A DNA stretch of 41,881 nucleotides from Thiohalomonas denitrificans (GCF_016841685.1 NZ_JAENYR010000028.1:1-41881), one strand, 5' to 3'. Shown: positions 7,764 to 16,756, numbered from the stretch's first letter. The notes: generated from the letters alone by a model not told the origin. Program-made: numbers and translations.

Positions 7764-8984
7764 ATGACGGAATATGGCGACATCAGTGATGTTTGGGAGG
7801 GGTTGGTACAGGACGGTGGGAAGATCGTCTATCTGGTCCTCGACGGCGGTGGCGGCCTGGCGGACCCGTTTACGGTCCGAACGGCGCTTCAGGGGGCACA
7901 AACACCCAATCTCGATCGCATCGCATCGGCCTCCGAAACGGGCCTTATGGAGCCGGTCGGGCCGGGGATCACGCCCGGCAGCGGACCGGGTCACCTGGCC
8001 CTGTTCGGGTACGATCCGCTCCGTTACCGCATAGGACGCGGAGTCCTTTCGGCACTGGGCGTCAATTTCGAACTACGGGAAGGGGATGTGGCCGCCCGGG
8101 TCAATTTCGCCACGAGTGAAGCGGGAAAGGTGGTGGATCGGCGCGCCGGACGCCTGGACTCGAACGTGAACCGTCACCTCTGCAAAAAGGTGCTGGACTC
8201 TCTCGAACTGAAATTTGACGGCGAGCTTTACCTGGAAACCGTCAGCGAGCATCGGGCCGTGCTTGTGCTGCGCGGCGAAGGGCTCGGTGGCGAGCTGACT
8301 GATACCGATCCGCAGGCGACCGGTCGTGAACCCTTGCCGCCGGAGGCGCAGGATGAGGGCTCGCGCCGAACCGCCGAACTGGTCAACCGTTTCCTGGAGC
8401 AGGCCCACCGGGCGCTTGCCGGAGAACCGGCCAATACCCTCCTATTGCGGGGCTTTCAGCGCTATTCACCCCTTCCGTCCATCCAGCAGCGTTTCGGTCT
8501 GCGCGGCCTCTGCCTGGCGCAGTATCCGATGTACCGCGGGGTCTCCCGCCTGTTGGGAATGCAGCTGGGGCCCCGCCCCGAAAGTGTCGAAGCCATGTTT
8601 GAAGTCCTGCAGCAGCGGTATCACGATGAAGACATCGACCTGTTTTTTCTGCACGTAAAGGGCACCGACAAGGCGGGAGAGGATGGTGACTGGGTGGCCA
8701 AGGTGGCCGTCATCGAAGAAGTGGACCGTCTGTTACCGCGCGTGCTGGCCATCGACCCGGATGTGCTCGTCATCACATCCGACCATTCGACCCCGGCGGT
8801 AATGGGGCGTCACAGCTGGCACCCCGTCCCGACCCTGATCCGTTCCCAATACGCCCGCATCGACGCCACCCAGCACTTCGATGAAATGGCCTGTGCGACC
8901 GGCAGCCTCGGGCTTCGTCCCGGCCTGCACCTCATGGGACTGGCACTGGCCAATGCCGGCCGTCTGAAGAAGTTCGGGGCCTGA
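7764..8984 (+). CDS. apgM: 2,3-bisphosphoglycerate-independent phosphoglycerate mutase, archaeal type (ApgM)
   Basis: A 406-residue alkaline-phosphatase-superfamily enzyme that interconverts 3- and 2-phosphoglycerate. Metal-site and family motifs are in order: VLDGGGGLAD near the N-terminus (the usual form is DGxGD), TPNLDRIA, PGSGPGHLALFGYDP with the catalytic Ser, ALGVNFELREGDVAARVNFAT, FLHVKGTDKAGEDGD, and TSDHSTP then HSWHPVP near the C-terminus. The length is normal for ApgM. The ATG at 7764 has only a weak CAGG upstream. Divergent from the nor operon, with about 150 bases of shared upstream DNA. Confidence 0.93.
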   Translation: MTEYGDISDVWEGLVQDGGKIVYLVLDGGGGLADPFTVRTALQGAQTPNLDRIASASETGLMEPVGPGITPGSGPGHLALFGYDPLRYRIGRGVLSALGVNFELREGDVAARVNFATSEAGKVVDRRAGRLDSNVNRHLCKKVLDSLELKFDGELYLETVSEHRAVLVLRGEGLGGELTDTDPQATGREPLPPEAQDEGSRRTAELVNRFLEQAHRALAGEPANTLLLRGFQRYSPLPSIQQRFGLRGLCLAQYPMYRGVSRLLGMQLGPRPESVEAMFEVLQQRYHDEDIDLFFLHVKGTDKAGEDGDWVAKVAVIEEVDRLLPRVLAIDPDVLVITSDHSTPAVMGRHSWHPVPTLIRSQYARIDATQHFDEMACATGSLGLRPGLHLMGLALANAGRLKKFGA

Positions 8985-9127
8985 CCGACGGATCCAGTTT
9001 AGGGTAGGGCTGGTGGCCTTGCGTCTGCCATCCATCTGGTTTAACCTTTCGCGTCTTCCACGGGCGGGTCTGTTATTCCGAACTCCGGAACGCTGCTAGC
9101 GCGCCGCCCCGGCAGGAAGTCATGATT

Positions 9128-9833
<706 letters not shown>

Positions 9834-10940
9834 ATGAAGAATCCAAACCTTTCAAATTGGCCCAATGAATTCAGGACCTTTCAGGGTTGCTTTACTTTGC
9901 TCAGCGTTGGGAGGAGATGCTTTTCGACTATTCGGTGGATTCGTATCGATTCAAAATGCTGAATGCACCAGGATTGTGTCAAGAAGTAATTGACACCTAT
10001 AAACTGTGTGAAATGCAAATGCTTGCATGGGGTAGGCTCGTTTCAATTAAAGAAGAATTAGTCGATGCATTAGAGAAAGATGCAGAGTCCAGAGCATTAC
10101 TCGGAACTCGATATGGTTCGCTTCTATCGACGCTTCGTAATTGGCATCCAAAACAAAAAGGTATTCGCGAGATTGCTCTGACGGCTAGTGCAATCCATAA
10201 TGTGCTAGCCAGAGGTTTATACGATTCACTATTGTCCGAACTGCGCGCTACGCTTAAAAAGCCAAACCAAAAAGAAAAGATTTATAATTTGTCCGCCAAC
10301 CTGCTTACTGAGTCGATAAGGAAAGGGTTGTCGCCCAGTTTTTGTATCAGCAAATTAATGAGTTCTTTTTAGGAAAAAAAGAAGTGCGCAACCTTGACGC
10401 ATTTGATGAGTTTGTTAAGGCAATTGAGCCTCAACTCCAACAATATACCGTTGTATTTTGTGCCTCCAAAACCGGTAAGCTAATTACCAAAAATGCAAAT
10501 GAGAAGTTTGTTAGCTATTCCGAAAGCTTCGTAACACGACTTGAAAATGATCCGAATGAAGGAAAGTTTGCATCAGAGGCAAAAGAAACAGATCTCTTTT
10601 TGACTTTTGGAAATATTGAAGAGCGCGATCCGGTCTCGGCGCGGGAAGTGCTGAAACAAGACTCGAAATGGCATCATCGTTCATAGGATTTTTCAAGCAT
10701 AGCTTCAATATTCGAATTCCCAGTTCTTCCATCGTTTATCAAGGTGAAAGCCAAGGCGAAGGTGAACCAATAACTTTTCTGATAAAAGCCCCGAAAAGTT
10801 CCACGAAAAAGCGCCCAGATCCGAAACCGTGGTTAGTGGATAAAAAAGTCATGGAGATGTTAGGGCCAATTATTAATTATGAGACAGAAGAAGCGACAAG
10901 GAATCGTTTATTGGGGTCTTTGCGATCTCACCTTATAGGG
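9834..10940 (+). pseudogene. Degraded low-GC gene, family not recognised
   Basis: This stretch is clearly AT-richer than everything around it. Coding continues through successive frames: 9887-10372, then 10342-10686, then 10668 to about 10940, with an opening segment from an ATG at 9834 ([13 protein letters not shown]) in yet another frame. The internal pieces start at TTG or without a ribosome-binding site, so one gene of roughly 350 codons with at least two frameshifts is the simplest reading. The predicted protein is hydrophilic, helical and Lys/Glu-rich in its first half. I do not recognise a domain. Base composition suggests horizontal origin. It ends abruptly next to the truncated Kef-type gene on the other strand. 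Confidence 0.6.
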
Positions 10941-10953
10941 GGATGCGCTCCCT

Positions 10954-11199
10954 TCAGCCTCCAGAGATGCTGACGGAAAAATCGAGGCCGATGGTAAACA
11001 GCAGTAGCACCACCCCGAATTCCGCCAGAAAGTGGAGGTCCTCCGTATGCGGCACCCAAGAGATGCCGGAGGGGCCCAGAGAAATGCCCACAAGAAGGTA
11101 GCCGAGCAGCACGGGCAGGCCGAGCCGCTGGAACAGGGTCAGGACGGCGACGGAGGCAGCCAGCAGGACGACGGCAGCGGTGAGAACCGGGTATTCCAT
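10954..11199 (-). pseudogene. Truncated N-terminus of a Kef-type (CPA2) cation/proton antiporter
   Basis: About 81 residues beginning MEYPVLTAAVVLLAASVAVL, then LGLPVLLGYLLVGISLGP and LAEFGVVLLLFTIGLDFSV, the first three helices of monovalent cation:proton antiporter-2 proteins (KefB/KefC/YbaL). Full members have 380 or more residues; here the frame ends after LDFSVSISGG, exactly where low-GC foreign sequence begins. The remaining membrane domain and any RCK/TrkA-N domain are missing. It is the third gene after a SHOCT protein and an HMA-like protein on the same strand. Confidence 0.82.
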
Positions 11200-11253
11200 C
11201 AGCCAAGTCTCTTTAGTGGGGCGGACCGTGGTAGGCACGTCTGGGCGGCGTGG

Positions 11254-11574
11254 TTATTTCCGGCGGGAGGCACCGGGCGGCGGCTTGCTGCAACAGGCGG
11301 GTTTGTGTTCCAGATTGGCCCGCCGATTCTCGTCCTGGAATTGATACCAGCTGTCGCGCAGGCGCTGAAGACGGCCCGTCGGTCCTAGGTAACCGTGTCG
11401 GCGTAGCGCCTCCTGCAGCGTCCGGTAGTCGGTCTCTGCAATGTCATAGGTCACCTTCAGCTTACCCGCGCCGGCGTTCCGAGCGGCGAGGACTCCGGGC
11501 AGACTCTGAGCCACGTCAATGGCGCTATCGTTCACCTCCCGTAAGCGAAAGCCCCGGCTGACGCTCTCGACCAT
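11254..11574 (-). CDS. Small HMA-like (heavy-metal-associated fold) protein
   Basis: A 106-residue soluble protein. Residues about 10-65 (VNDSAIDVAQSLPGVLAARN... YDIAETDYRTLQEALRRHGY) follow the beta-alpha-beta pattern of HMA/cation-transport domains, including a SLPGV turn and an RTLQEALRRHGY helix, but the usual CxxC is absent. A Cys-Cys pair lies near the C-terminus (KPACCSKPPPG). GAGGAG lies 8 bases before the ATG. It starts 4 bases after the SHOCT gene stop, so the two are cotranscribed. Metal binding is a guess. Confidence 0.6.
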   Translation of the reverse strand: MVESVSRGFRLREVNDSAIDVAQSLPGVLAARNAGAGKLKVTYDIAETDYRTLQEALRRHGYLGPTGRLQRLRDSWYQFQDENRRANLEHKPACCSKPPPGASRRK

Positions 11575-11578
11575 AGCG

Positions 11579-11791
11579 CTATCTCCTCAAATCATCGCGT
11601 TTGCGTTCGAACTCCTCCTTGTCGATTTCGCCCCGCGCGTAGCGCTCTTCCAGGATCTGTAGCGGTGTCCGGCGGGTTGCGCGTGGCTCGCCACCGCGGA
11701 ACGCGCCTACCGCCCAGATGACGAGGAGGATTAGCAGTATCCAGAAAATCCACATGAATCCGCCGAAGCCGAAACCGAACCCGTCGTGCAT
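11579..11791 (-). CDS. SHOCT-domain small membrane protein
   Basis: 70 residues: a Gly/Phe-rich start, one transmembrane helix (FMWIFWILLILLVIWAVGAF, about 12-31), then a C-terminal SHOCT motif LEERYARGEIDKEEFERKRD. SHOCT domains are short helical segments common on small bacterial membrane proteins; no function is established. GGGAGAAG precedes the ATG. First gene of a small operon with the HMA-like protein and the truncated antiporter. Confidence 0.88.
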   Translation of the reverse strand: MHDGFGFGFGGFMWIFWILLILLVIWAVGAFRGGEPRATRRTPLQILEERYARGEIDKEEFERKRDDLRR

Positions 11792-11925
11792 AACGCTTCT
11801 CCCTTAATGGCGATCTCATGAGCATACGCAGGGGGAGCGTGGACTTCCATCACGGCCGCAAGCGCCTGTCCAGCGGGGGCTTCCATCATTGCAACATGAA
11901 GGACCGAGCTCTGTAAGCCATGTGG

Positions 11926-12843
11926 TCAGGCTAGGCGAAGTATTCGAGCAAGTTTATCTCGTGCCTTCATGTACGCGGCCCTGTCAGTAGACGAAAACTT
12001 GCTAATATTCCGAAGTTTCCAGCGTACCGCCGGTAATTCAGCGATTCCAGGGAGACCAAGTAAGTCCCAGTCAGGTTCCAAGTCTTTGAACGAAAGAAGA
12101 AACTTCCGGTGTTCCGGGCCTAGCTTGTCGTTTATTTCGCGGATAAGTCGCTCTCTAGCAGACACGAGGTCTTCAAGACCGATCGGTTCGCGAGTCATTC
12201 CTTGAAACTCGGTTACAAAGATAGGCTCCAGGGGTGCAAGGTTCGGTGCCAAGACCTCCGAAAAAGGTCGATTATGGCTGATTAGATAGACGATAAAACC
12301 TCGGATGAGGTCTTCTGAAAGACCTTCATTTTGAAACAGCAAATGTACATCGAAGAGGTCGCGTGGGTGCTGCCGGTCAAGGGCGGCAACCAACTTACCG
12401 CCGTAAAGGTCTTCGTGCGACACCAGCAACATCTCTGCAAAGCCGAACTCTTGTTCGACGGCTGGGACGACCCTCTTGAGAGAAGAGGGGAATGCCGTGC
12501 CACGCAGGACGGGCGATAGCTCTACTTTTACCTGCGCCGCGTTTGCGCGGACGAGCATACGGGGTGATCCCCCTCCAGCGGCGATGGTCACGGTGCTGCC
12601 TTGAATACGGCGCTCCACGTCTTCCTTAATCCGTCCAAAAGCTGCGGCTACTGCTGCCAACGCTTCAGCTCGCTCGTCATTGCCGAGATAGACGAGGTCG
12701 ATATCAACCGACAGCCGGGGCAGATCCCGGACGAACAGGTTGATTGCCGTACCGCCCTTCAGGGCGAAGCAGCTCTCGCGGGCTATCGAGGGCAGCACCC
12801 TGATAAGGAGCCGAACCTGTTGCTTGTACTGTGGCGCTATCAT
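11926..12843 (-). CDS. abiEii: AbiEii/MenT-family nucleotidyltransferase toxin
   Basis: A 305-residue DNA-polymerase-beta-fold nucleotidyltransferase, toxin of a type IV toxin-antitoxin/abortive-infection system. The motifs are visible: FALKGGTAINLF (motif I, GG-T), RLSVDIDLVY (metal-binding D-x-D), HEDLYGGKLVAALDRQHPRDLFDVHLLF (motif III/IV region with conserved Lys and Asp). Members of the family inactivate translation, for example by adding nucleotides to tRNA acceptor ends; which target applies here cannot be read from sequence. The ATG overlaps the stop of the upstream abiEi (ATGA, 12840-12843), the standard arrangement. The gene appears intact. Confidence 0.92.
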   Translation of the reverse strand: MIAPQYKQQVRLLIRVLPSIARESCFALKGGTAINLFVRDLPRLSVDIDLVYLGNDERAEALAAVAAAFGRIKEDVERRIQGSTVTIAAGGGSPRMLVRANAAQVKVELSPVLRGTAFPSSLKRVVPAVEQEFGFAEMLLVSHEDLYGGKLVAALDRQHPRDLFDVHLLFQNEGLSEDLIRGFIVYLISHNRPFSEVLAPNLAPLEPIFVTEFQGMTREPIGLEDLVSARERLIREINDKLGPEHRKFLLSFKDLEPDWDLLGLPGIAELPAVRWKLRNISKFSSTDRAAYMKARDKLARILRLA

Positions 12844-13625
12844 GGGTGAAAGCCTTCACCCGACCGGGGCGCCATGTCACGTGGGACTGTGATGAGGTAC
12901 TTCGGGTCGAGATGGCCGCCGGGCGTTAGCTGACGTTTGCCGTGGCCCAAGTCCACGCGTTCGCGGTTCAGGTACCGGACCCACGCGTGCCCATGGCGTT
13001 CGGCGAACCAGAAGAAGAGGCGGCGAGCTTTTACAGATGCCAGGGTCAGGGCCTCATGGGAAAGTGATGGCCGCATGTCGGTTAGGGACTCGAAAACCAT
13101 ATCGACTTGGTGCCAGGAGGCTTTCGGCAGCTCTTCCAAGAGCTGAAGCGCCGCCAGTTCCTGGGTAGCTGCCCGAAGCGCTGTGCCTTCAACTTTTTGT
13201 TCGGTGGAAAGGGTGGAAGGCACCGATTGTCGGTGATATTGGAATACTACGTCGATTTCCAGCCGGTTAACCCAAGTGGGTGGGTGTTTAGGGCCATAGA
13301 CGTGGATGGTCGATTGTCCGGCACTTACATAGTGCGAGTAGCCGGCGAGCTCCAAAGCGGTAAAGCCGCCTATGACCAGCTCGTAGCGTAATAGATGCTG
13401 GAGTGAGCGGATGACATCCATCCATCGGAGTGGGAGTTCCGGATCGGTACGGTAGAACACGCCGCGAGCCGGGCTGGCAAGCCAACCGCTACGGACGTAC
13501 TTCTTAACCAGAGATCGACTATATCCCTGCTCTTGGAGCCAGGCGTAGGTCACTGGCAATCTGGCCGGAAGGCGGCGCTGGAGTTGGTTTAACTTGGATG
13601 AATGTTGGCTACTCATGGTTGCCAT
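12840..13625 (-). CDS. abiEi: AbiEi-type antitoxin and transcriptional autorepressor
   Basis: A 261-residue protein with an N-terminal winged-helix segment (residues about 20-60: LPVTYAWLQEQGYSRSLVKK, then YVRSGWLASPARGVFYR) and a larger C-terminal AbiEi domain (GGFTALELAGYSHYV, VKARRLFFWFAERH). In characterised systems this protein neutralises AbiEii without direct contact and represses its own operon by binding inverted repeats upstream. Start could be the ATG at 13625 or at 13616. An inverted repeat lies just upstream (13629-13667). Confidence 0.9.
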   Translation of the reverse strand: MATMSSQHSSKLNQLQRRLPARLPVTYAWLQEQGYSRSLVKKYVRSGWLASPARGVFYRTDPELPLRWMDVIRSLQHLLRYELVIGGFTALELAGYSHYVSAGQSTIHVYGPKHPPTWVNRLEIDVVFQYHRQSVPSTLSTEQKVEGTALRAATQELAALQLLEELPKASWHQVDMVFESLTDMRPSLSHEALTLASVKARRLFFWFAERHGHAWVRYLNRERVDLGHGKRQLTPGGHLDPKYLITVPRDMAPRSGEGFHP

Positions 13626-13628
13626 ATT

Positions 13629-13667
13629 TTCAAATTCTTAAACCGCACGCAAGCCGTTTAGTTTGAA
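13629..13667 (-). promoter_or_regulatory. Possible AbiEi operator (inverted repeat)
   Basis: Imperfect inverted repeat directly upstream of abiEi: TTCAAAnnnTTAAAC on one side and GTTTAGTTTGAA on the other, separated by a GC-rich centre. AbiEi proteins are known to bind such repeats for autoregulation; that this repeat is the site is inferred. Confidence 0.4.
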
Positions 13668-13747
13668 TATTTTCTAGAAAGGATACTTTAGGTACCCAAA
13701 GAAATAAAATTGCAAACTATACTCTGACGCCCCCACCATCACTTCAG

Positions 13748-13806
13748 TTCCAGAACGGGGTCGGACCACTTTCCAGAACGGGGTCGGCTTTCCAGAACGG
13801 AGTCGG
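13748..13806. repeat. Three copies of a 17-bp direct repeat
   Basis: TTCCAGAACGGGGTCGG occurs at 13748-13764 and 13771-13787, and with one change at 13790-13806. A fragment of the same sequence (GGGGTCGGACCA) reappears at about 14459. Purpose unknown; it looks like residue of mobile-element ends. Confidence 0.8.
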
Positions 13807-13893
13807 ACCACCGTAATACGTTGAATAGAAAGATATCCTGGCTTGAAAATAGCCGTATTTTGGGCTTAAAAACCCCATTTCTGGACTAAAATC
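13800..13893. repeat. Dispersed repeat X, copy 1
   Basis: About 90 bp beginning AGTCGGACCACCGTAAT and running through TTGAATAGAAAG, GGCTTGAAAAT and CCCCATTTCTGG. A second copy lies at 14460-14562 in the same orientation, diverged by roughly 15-20 percent with small indels. Confidence 0.75.
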
Positions 13894-13981
13894 GCTACCC
13901 CAGCGTGACCGGGGATGCACTAACCCCGGCAGCAAGAATTGTGAAACAGGGCTCTACCGCTACTTCTGAAGAACTTCCCCC

Positions 13982-14240
13982 CGCTGTCATTACGAGGAGC
14001 CCCGGCGACGAAGTAATCTCCCGCTCCCAAACCCCAGATTGCCGCGTCGCTGGGGCTCCTCGCAATGACGGCTACGAGTTCGTCACTGATTCGGGGCCGC
14101 GCAGCGGCGGGTACGGCTCGCAACGACGGCTGAACGTTCGTCACCGATTCGGGGGCCGCGGAGCGGCGGGTGGTGCTCGCAAATGACGGCTAAATGTTCG
14201 TCACTGATTTGGGCCTGCGCAGCAGGGGGTACGGCTCGTA
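13982..14240. repeat. Array of REP-like repeats around CATTGCGAG
   Basis: Several degenerate units of about 55-60 bp, each containing a GCCGTCATTGCGAG-type core (read on the reverse strand), a GC-rich CCGCTGCGCGG-type stretch and GAATCAGTGACGAAC. The left part has the palindrome CATTACGAGGAGCCCCGGCGACG facing its complement. The same family forms an array in the opposite orientation at 41728-41881. Units are repeats over their whole length, with no unique spacers. Confidence 0.8.
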
Positions 14241-14450
14241 AGGAGACGAAGGAAAGGGTCACAATTGCCATGATTGGCATTGCCTCAGATCAATGGGACT
14301 TTGGCAGAAGTCGAGAAGGAATGCGCAGAAATTGAACCGCCATCTATTCGCAAGGCTGGAGGAAAAGGGTTGGGAGCGCCGTCCAGATGACTGCAATCAG
14401 GGAAACGATGCTGATGAACAGTCCCACCCGGAGTCGTGTGCGGCGCTCGA
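14237..14450 (-). pseudogene. Duplicated 3' fragment of the small membrane protein gene at 16898-17248
   Basis: Bases about 14310-14450 match about 16871-16995 very closely, for example GGAGCGCCGTCCAGATGACT and the following AATCAGGGAAACGATGCTGA. This is the C-terminal coding part plus downstream DNA of the 116-residue protein. The adjoining 14237-14320 also matches, more weakly, the repeat that lies downstream of that gene. The match ends abruptly near GCGGCGCTCGA and repeat X follows, so no gene remains. Confidence 0.8.
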
Positions 14451-14459
14451 CATCATAGC

Positions 14460-14562
14460 GGGGTCGGACCACCGCAATGCATTGAATAGAAAGGTATTCT
14501 GCCTTGAAAATGGCCGTGGTTTTGGCTTAAAGGCCCCATTTCTGGCTTAAAATTGCATTTCT
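14460..14562. repeat. Dispersed repeat X, copy 2
   Basis: Begins GGGTCGGACCACCGCAATGC and parallels 13800-13893 through TTGAATAGAAAGG, CCTTGAAAATGGCCGT and GGCCCCATTTCTGGCTTAAA. Confidence 0.75.
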
Positions 14563-14620
14563 AGTGGGACCGATGATGCACCAACCGAGGGTTGGTTGGC
14601 CGGTCATTTTCTTGGGGATT

Positions 14621-14745
14621 ACATGGACAGCCATCGTAAGAAGACGAAGGAAAATGCTCCCGCTATAGCCTTGAACGGTATTGCCGCCTCAGGTCGGTGC
14701 TGCTTCGATGCGACGTCGGCCAGAGTCGATGGAAGGGATGCGCAG
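14621..14745. repeat. Dispersed repeat Y, copy 1
   Basis: About 125 bp starting TTACATGGACAGCCATCGTA and containing GACGAAGGAAAATGCTCC, TAGCCTTGAACG and CGGCCAGAGTCG. It matches 16757-16880. A weaker, partial copy is at about 14237-14330. The two good copies lie on either side of the porin gene in the same orientation. Confidence 0.8.
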
Positions 14746-14992
14746 CGGGTTTGCCTGGATGAGTCTTGGTGCGCCGTCCGATGAAGTCCACCAGGTCCAG
14801 GTAATCGGGGAGGTAAAGGGGCAAGCCCTTGGGCATCGGATAGCGCGGGTTGTCGGCGAAGGGCAGAAGACGGCCGGGTTGTGATTGGATCTCGTCGGGA
14901 TGGTCCGCCTGCTTTGCCGCATCGGTGCGCTCCTGAACGGAGGCAAATTCGGCGCCTCCGGCGTTGTCGGCGGAGACAGGTTTTGAAAGCAA
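14663..14992 (-). pseudogene. Possible remnant of a REP-associated (IS200-like) transposase
   Basis: One reverse frame contains MPKGLPLYLPDYLDLVDFIG followed by RRT and, in the next frame, QANPLRIPSID. This resembles the C-terminal end of transposases of the Y1/REP-associated type (pattern LPxxLxDYLxLVDxxGR then an AIP segment). No catalytic part is present and the frame shifts. Recognition is from memory of the motif and is tentative. Bases 15000-15287, up to the porin stop, hold nothing I can identify. Confidence 0.4.
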
Positions 14993-15287
14993 TCATTAGG
15001 TTGGCAGCTGGCAGGCGGGTGTAGCTTACGGAGCAAGATGCAAGGCCTCCAGGGCTGTTCCGCGACAGCCCACGACATCCCCTCTCGGTCGACGGCGTCA
15101 CCAATGTCGAGGTCGACCCTCAGCTGAGGGTCCGCTGACGTGGGGCTGGGCGTCACCGTCAGGCCCTTTCCCCCGACGAGGAGCGGCCTCCCTGCCGCAA
15201 CTTTCATCGCTAGAGATTGCGTTTTCCCGACTTCACCCCAACCCGTCCGACAAAGATGGCCGGCTGGTGCAAGGCCATTCGACGCGC

Positions 15288-16373
15288 CTAAATGAGGCCC
15301 GCATCGAACTTGATGACGATACCCAGTGAGAACGCGCTCGGATCTTTTCCCAATGCTGGTGTTACCGCATCGCCGTGACCGTAATTGTTGGCAGTAATCG
15401 CCGCGGCGTCATCGTTATCCACTGCGGCGTAGGCGGCATAGACGGTGGTGTAGTCATTAACCGCGTGGTCGTAGCCGATGGCGATCTGAGAGGCGTCCTG
15501 ATCATCATTATCGTGATCACTGGTGGCGTATTGCGCCTTCCACAGACCGTTGGCACCAACTTTTGCGCTCGCGCCCACGGTATAGCTGCTGCGATCGGCG
15601 CCGGAAACGCCACCGATGTCGGTCTCGCTCTGCAGTCCGCCGCCGACCGTGAATCGGTCAAACCCGTAACTGGCGGTCACGGCGACCACGGTCCAGTCAT
15701 CGTCGTTGACCGGGTCATCCTGGCCCAGCTGCGTGTAGGCCCCTCCCAGATTGAGTCCTCCTGTGGCGTAATCGGCCTTGGCGATGATGACATCCTCACT
15801 CACGTCGGCATCTTCATCAGGGACGTAGGTGAGCCCCAGGGAGAGGCCGCCGACATTCGGGGTTTGATACTGCAGGGCATCGGTCACCCGACCGGGGAGA
15901 CCACTGCCACCCCAGACATTGCCCAGGTCGCCCACCTGATCGCCAAACAGGTTGTAGTCATAGAGCCATTGATTCAGGCCGCCCACCTTACCGGCGACGA
16001 CGCTACCGAAGCCCCCGGAAAGACCTGCGTAGGAGTCCCGTGCCGCTGTGAAGATATCGCTGGTGGAACCGGCCGCGGCCCCGTTGCCGTCGTTGCCGCC
16101 CTGGCCGGTCAGGTCCACTCCGGCCTCATACTGAAACACCGCCGCCAGACCATTGCCCAGTTCGTGATTACCACGGAAACCGAGGCGTGAGGAGTTACTG
16201 GCGATGAAGGATTCGCTATCGGTGCCGTTGTCGACACTATCGGCCGACACGTGCCCCACTCCATAGATGTTCAGCTGCAGCGCCTGTGCGGGTGTGGCCA
16301 ATGCGCAGGCGCCGGCCAGTGCGGTTATCCTCAGCCAGTTCATATCACGTGCGCTACGGTTATTGTTTTTCAT
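15288..16373 (-). CDS. Gram-negative general porin (OmpC/Porin_4-like)
   Basis: A 361-residue outer-membrane beta-barrel with a signal peptide ending in ATPAQA just before LQLNIYG, the usual first strand of trimeric porins. Typical stretches follow: SSRLGFRGNHELGNGLAAVF, FQYEAGVDL, RDSYAGLSGGFGSVVAGKVG (the loop-3 region) and DALQYQTPNVGGLSLGLTYV. Loops are rich in Asp, giving a strongly acidic protein that suggests cation preference or a saline habitat. The C-terminus reads LGIVIKFDAGLI: the Phe that normally ends a porin is followed by five more residues. The ATG at 16373 is preferred over 16391 because the GGAAAGAG lies 6-13 bases before it. Upstream DNA is full of repeats. Confidence 0.9.
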   Translation of the reverse strand: MKNNNRSARDMNWLRITALAGACALATPAQALQLNIYGVGHVSADSVDNGTDSESFIASNSSRLGFRGNHELGNGLAAVFQYEAGVDLTGQGGNDGNGAAAGSTSDIFTAARDSYAGLSGGFGSVVAGKVGGLNQWLYDYNLFGDQVGDLGNVWGGSGLPGRVTDALQYQTPNVGGLSLGLTYVPDEDADVSEDVIIAKADYATGGLNLGGAYTQLGQDDPVNDDDWTVVAVTASYGFDRFTVGGGLQSETDIGGVSGADRSSYTVGASAKVGANGLWKAQYATSDHDNDDQDASQIAIGYDHAVNDYTTVYAAYAAVDNDDAAAITANNYGHGDAVTPALGKDPSAFSLGIVIKFDAGLI

Positions 16374-16431
16374 GAGTACTCTTTCCCCCATTGATGAGAT
16401 CGAACCTCGATCGACTGCCGGAGACGCCTTT

Positions 16432-16753
16432 CGGTATGACAGGGCCGACCTTGGCGTCTATAGAGCCAAATGCGAAATGCGTGCCAACCCTTCGGGTGGC
16501 GCGCGCTAAAGCGCGGGGAAGTGGTACCGCTGATGGACAGAAGCGCCATCGATCGCGATACAGGGGGTGAGATGTTACCTAACAGTAATGCGAAGGCAGA
16601 GGGGCCCTTACCGAACGGTAACGTCAAGGGCCGCATGATAGGGCCGACCTTGGCGTTTGTAACGCCAAATGCTTGCAACCGGAAGTGTTTCTGCTGACGG
16701 ACAGAAGCGCCATCGATCGTGACGCAGGGGGGCGAGATGTTACCTGGCAGTAA
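16432..16753. repeat. Long direct repeat upstream of the porin gene
   Basis: Two units share GGGCCGACCTTGGCGT near the start and CAGAAGCGCCATCGATCG with GAGATGTTACCT near the end: about 16440-16590 and about 16640-16753. The second is shorter by about 40 bases in the middle. They lie upstream of the porin and could hold its promoter, but no obvious -35/-10 pair stands out. Confidence 0.75.
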
Positions 16754-16756
16754 CAA

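Noticed and set aside
16370-16756. A 128-codon reverse frame upstream of the porin
   Set aside because: It is made of the direct repeats at 16432-16753 translated twice and has no ribosome-binding site or family.
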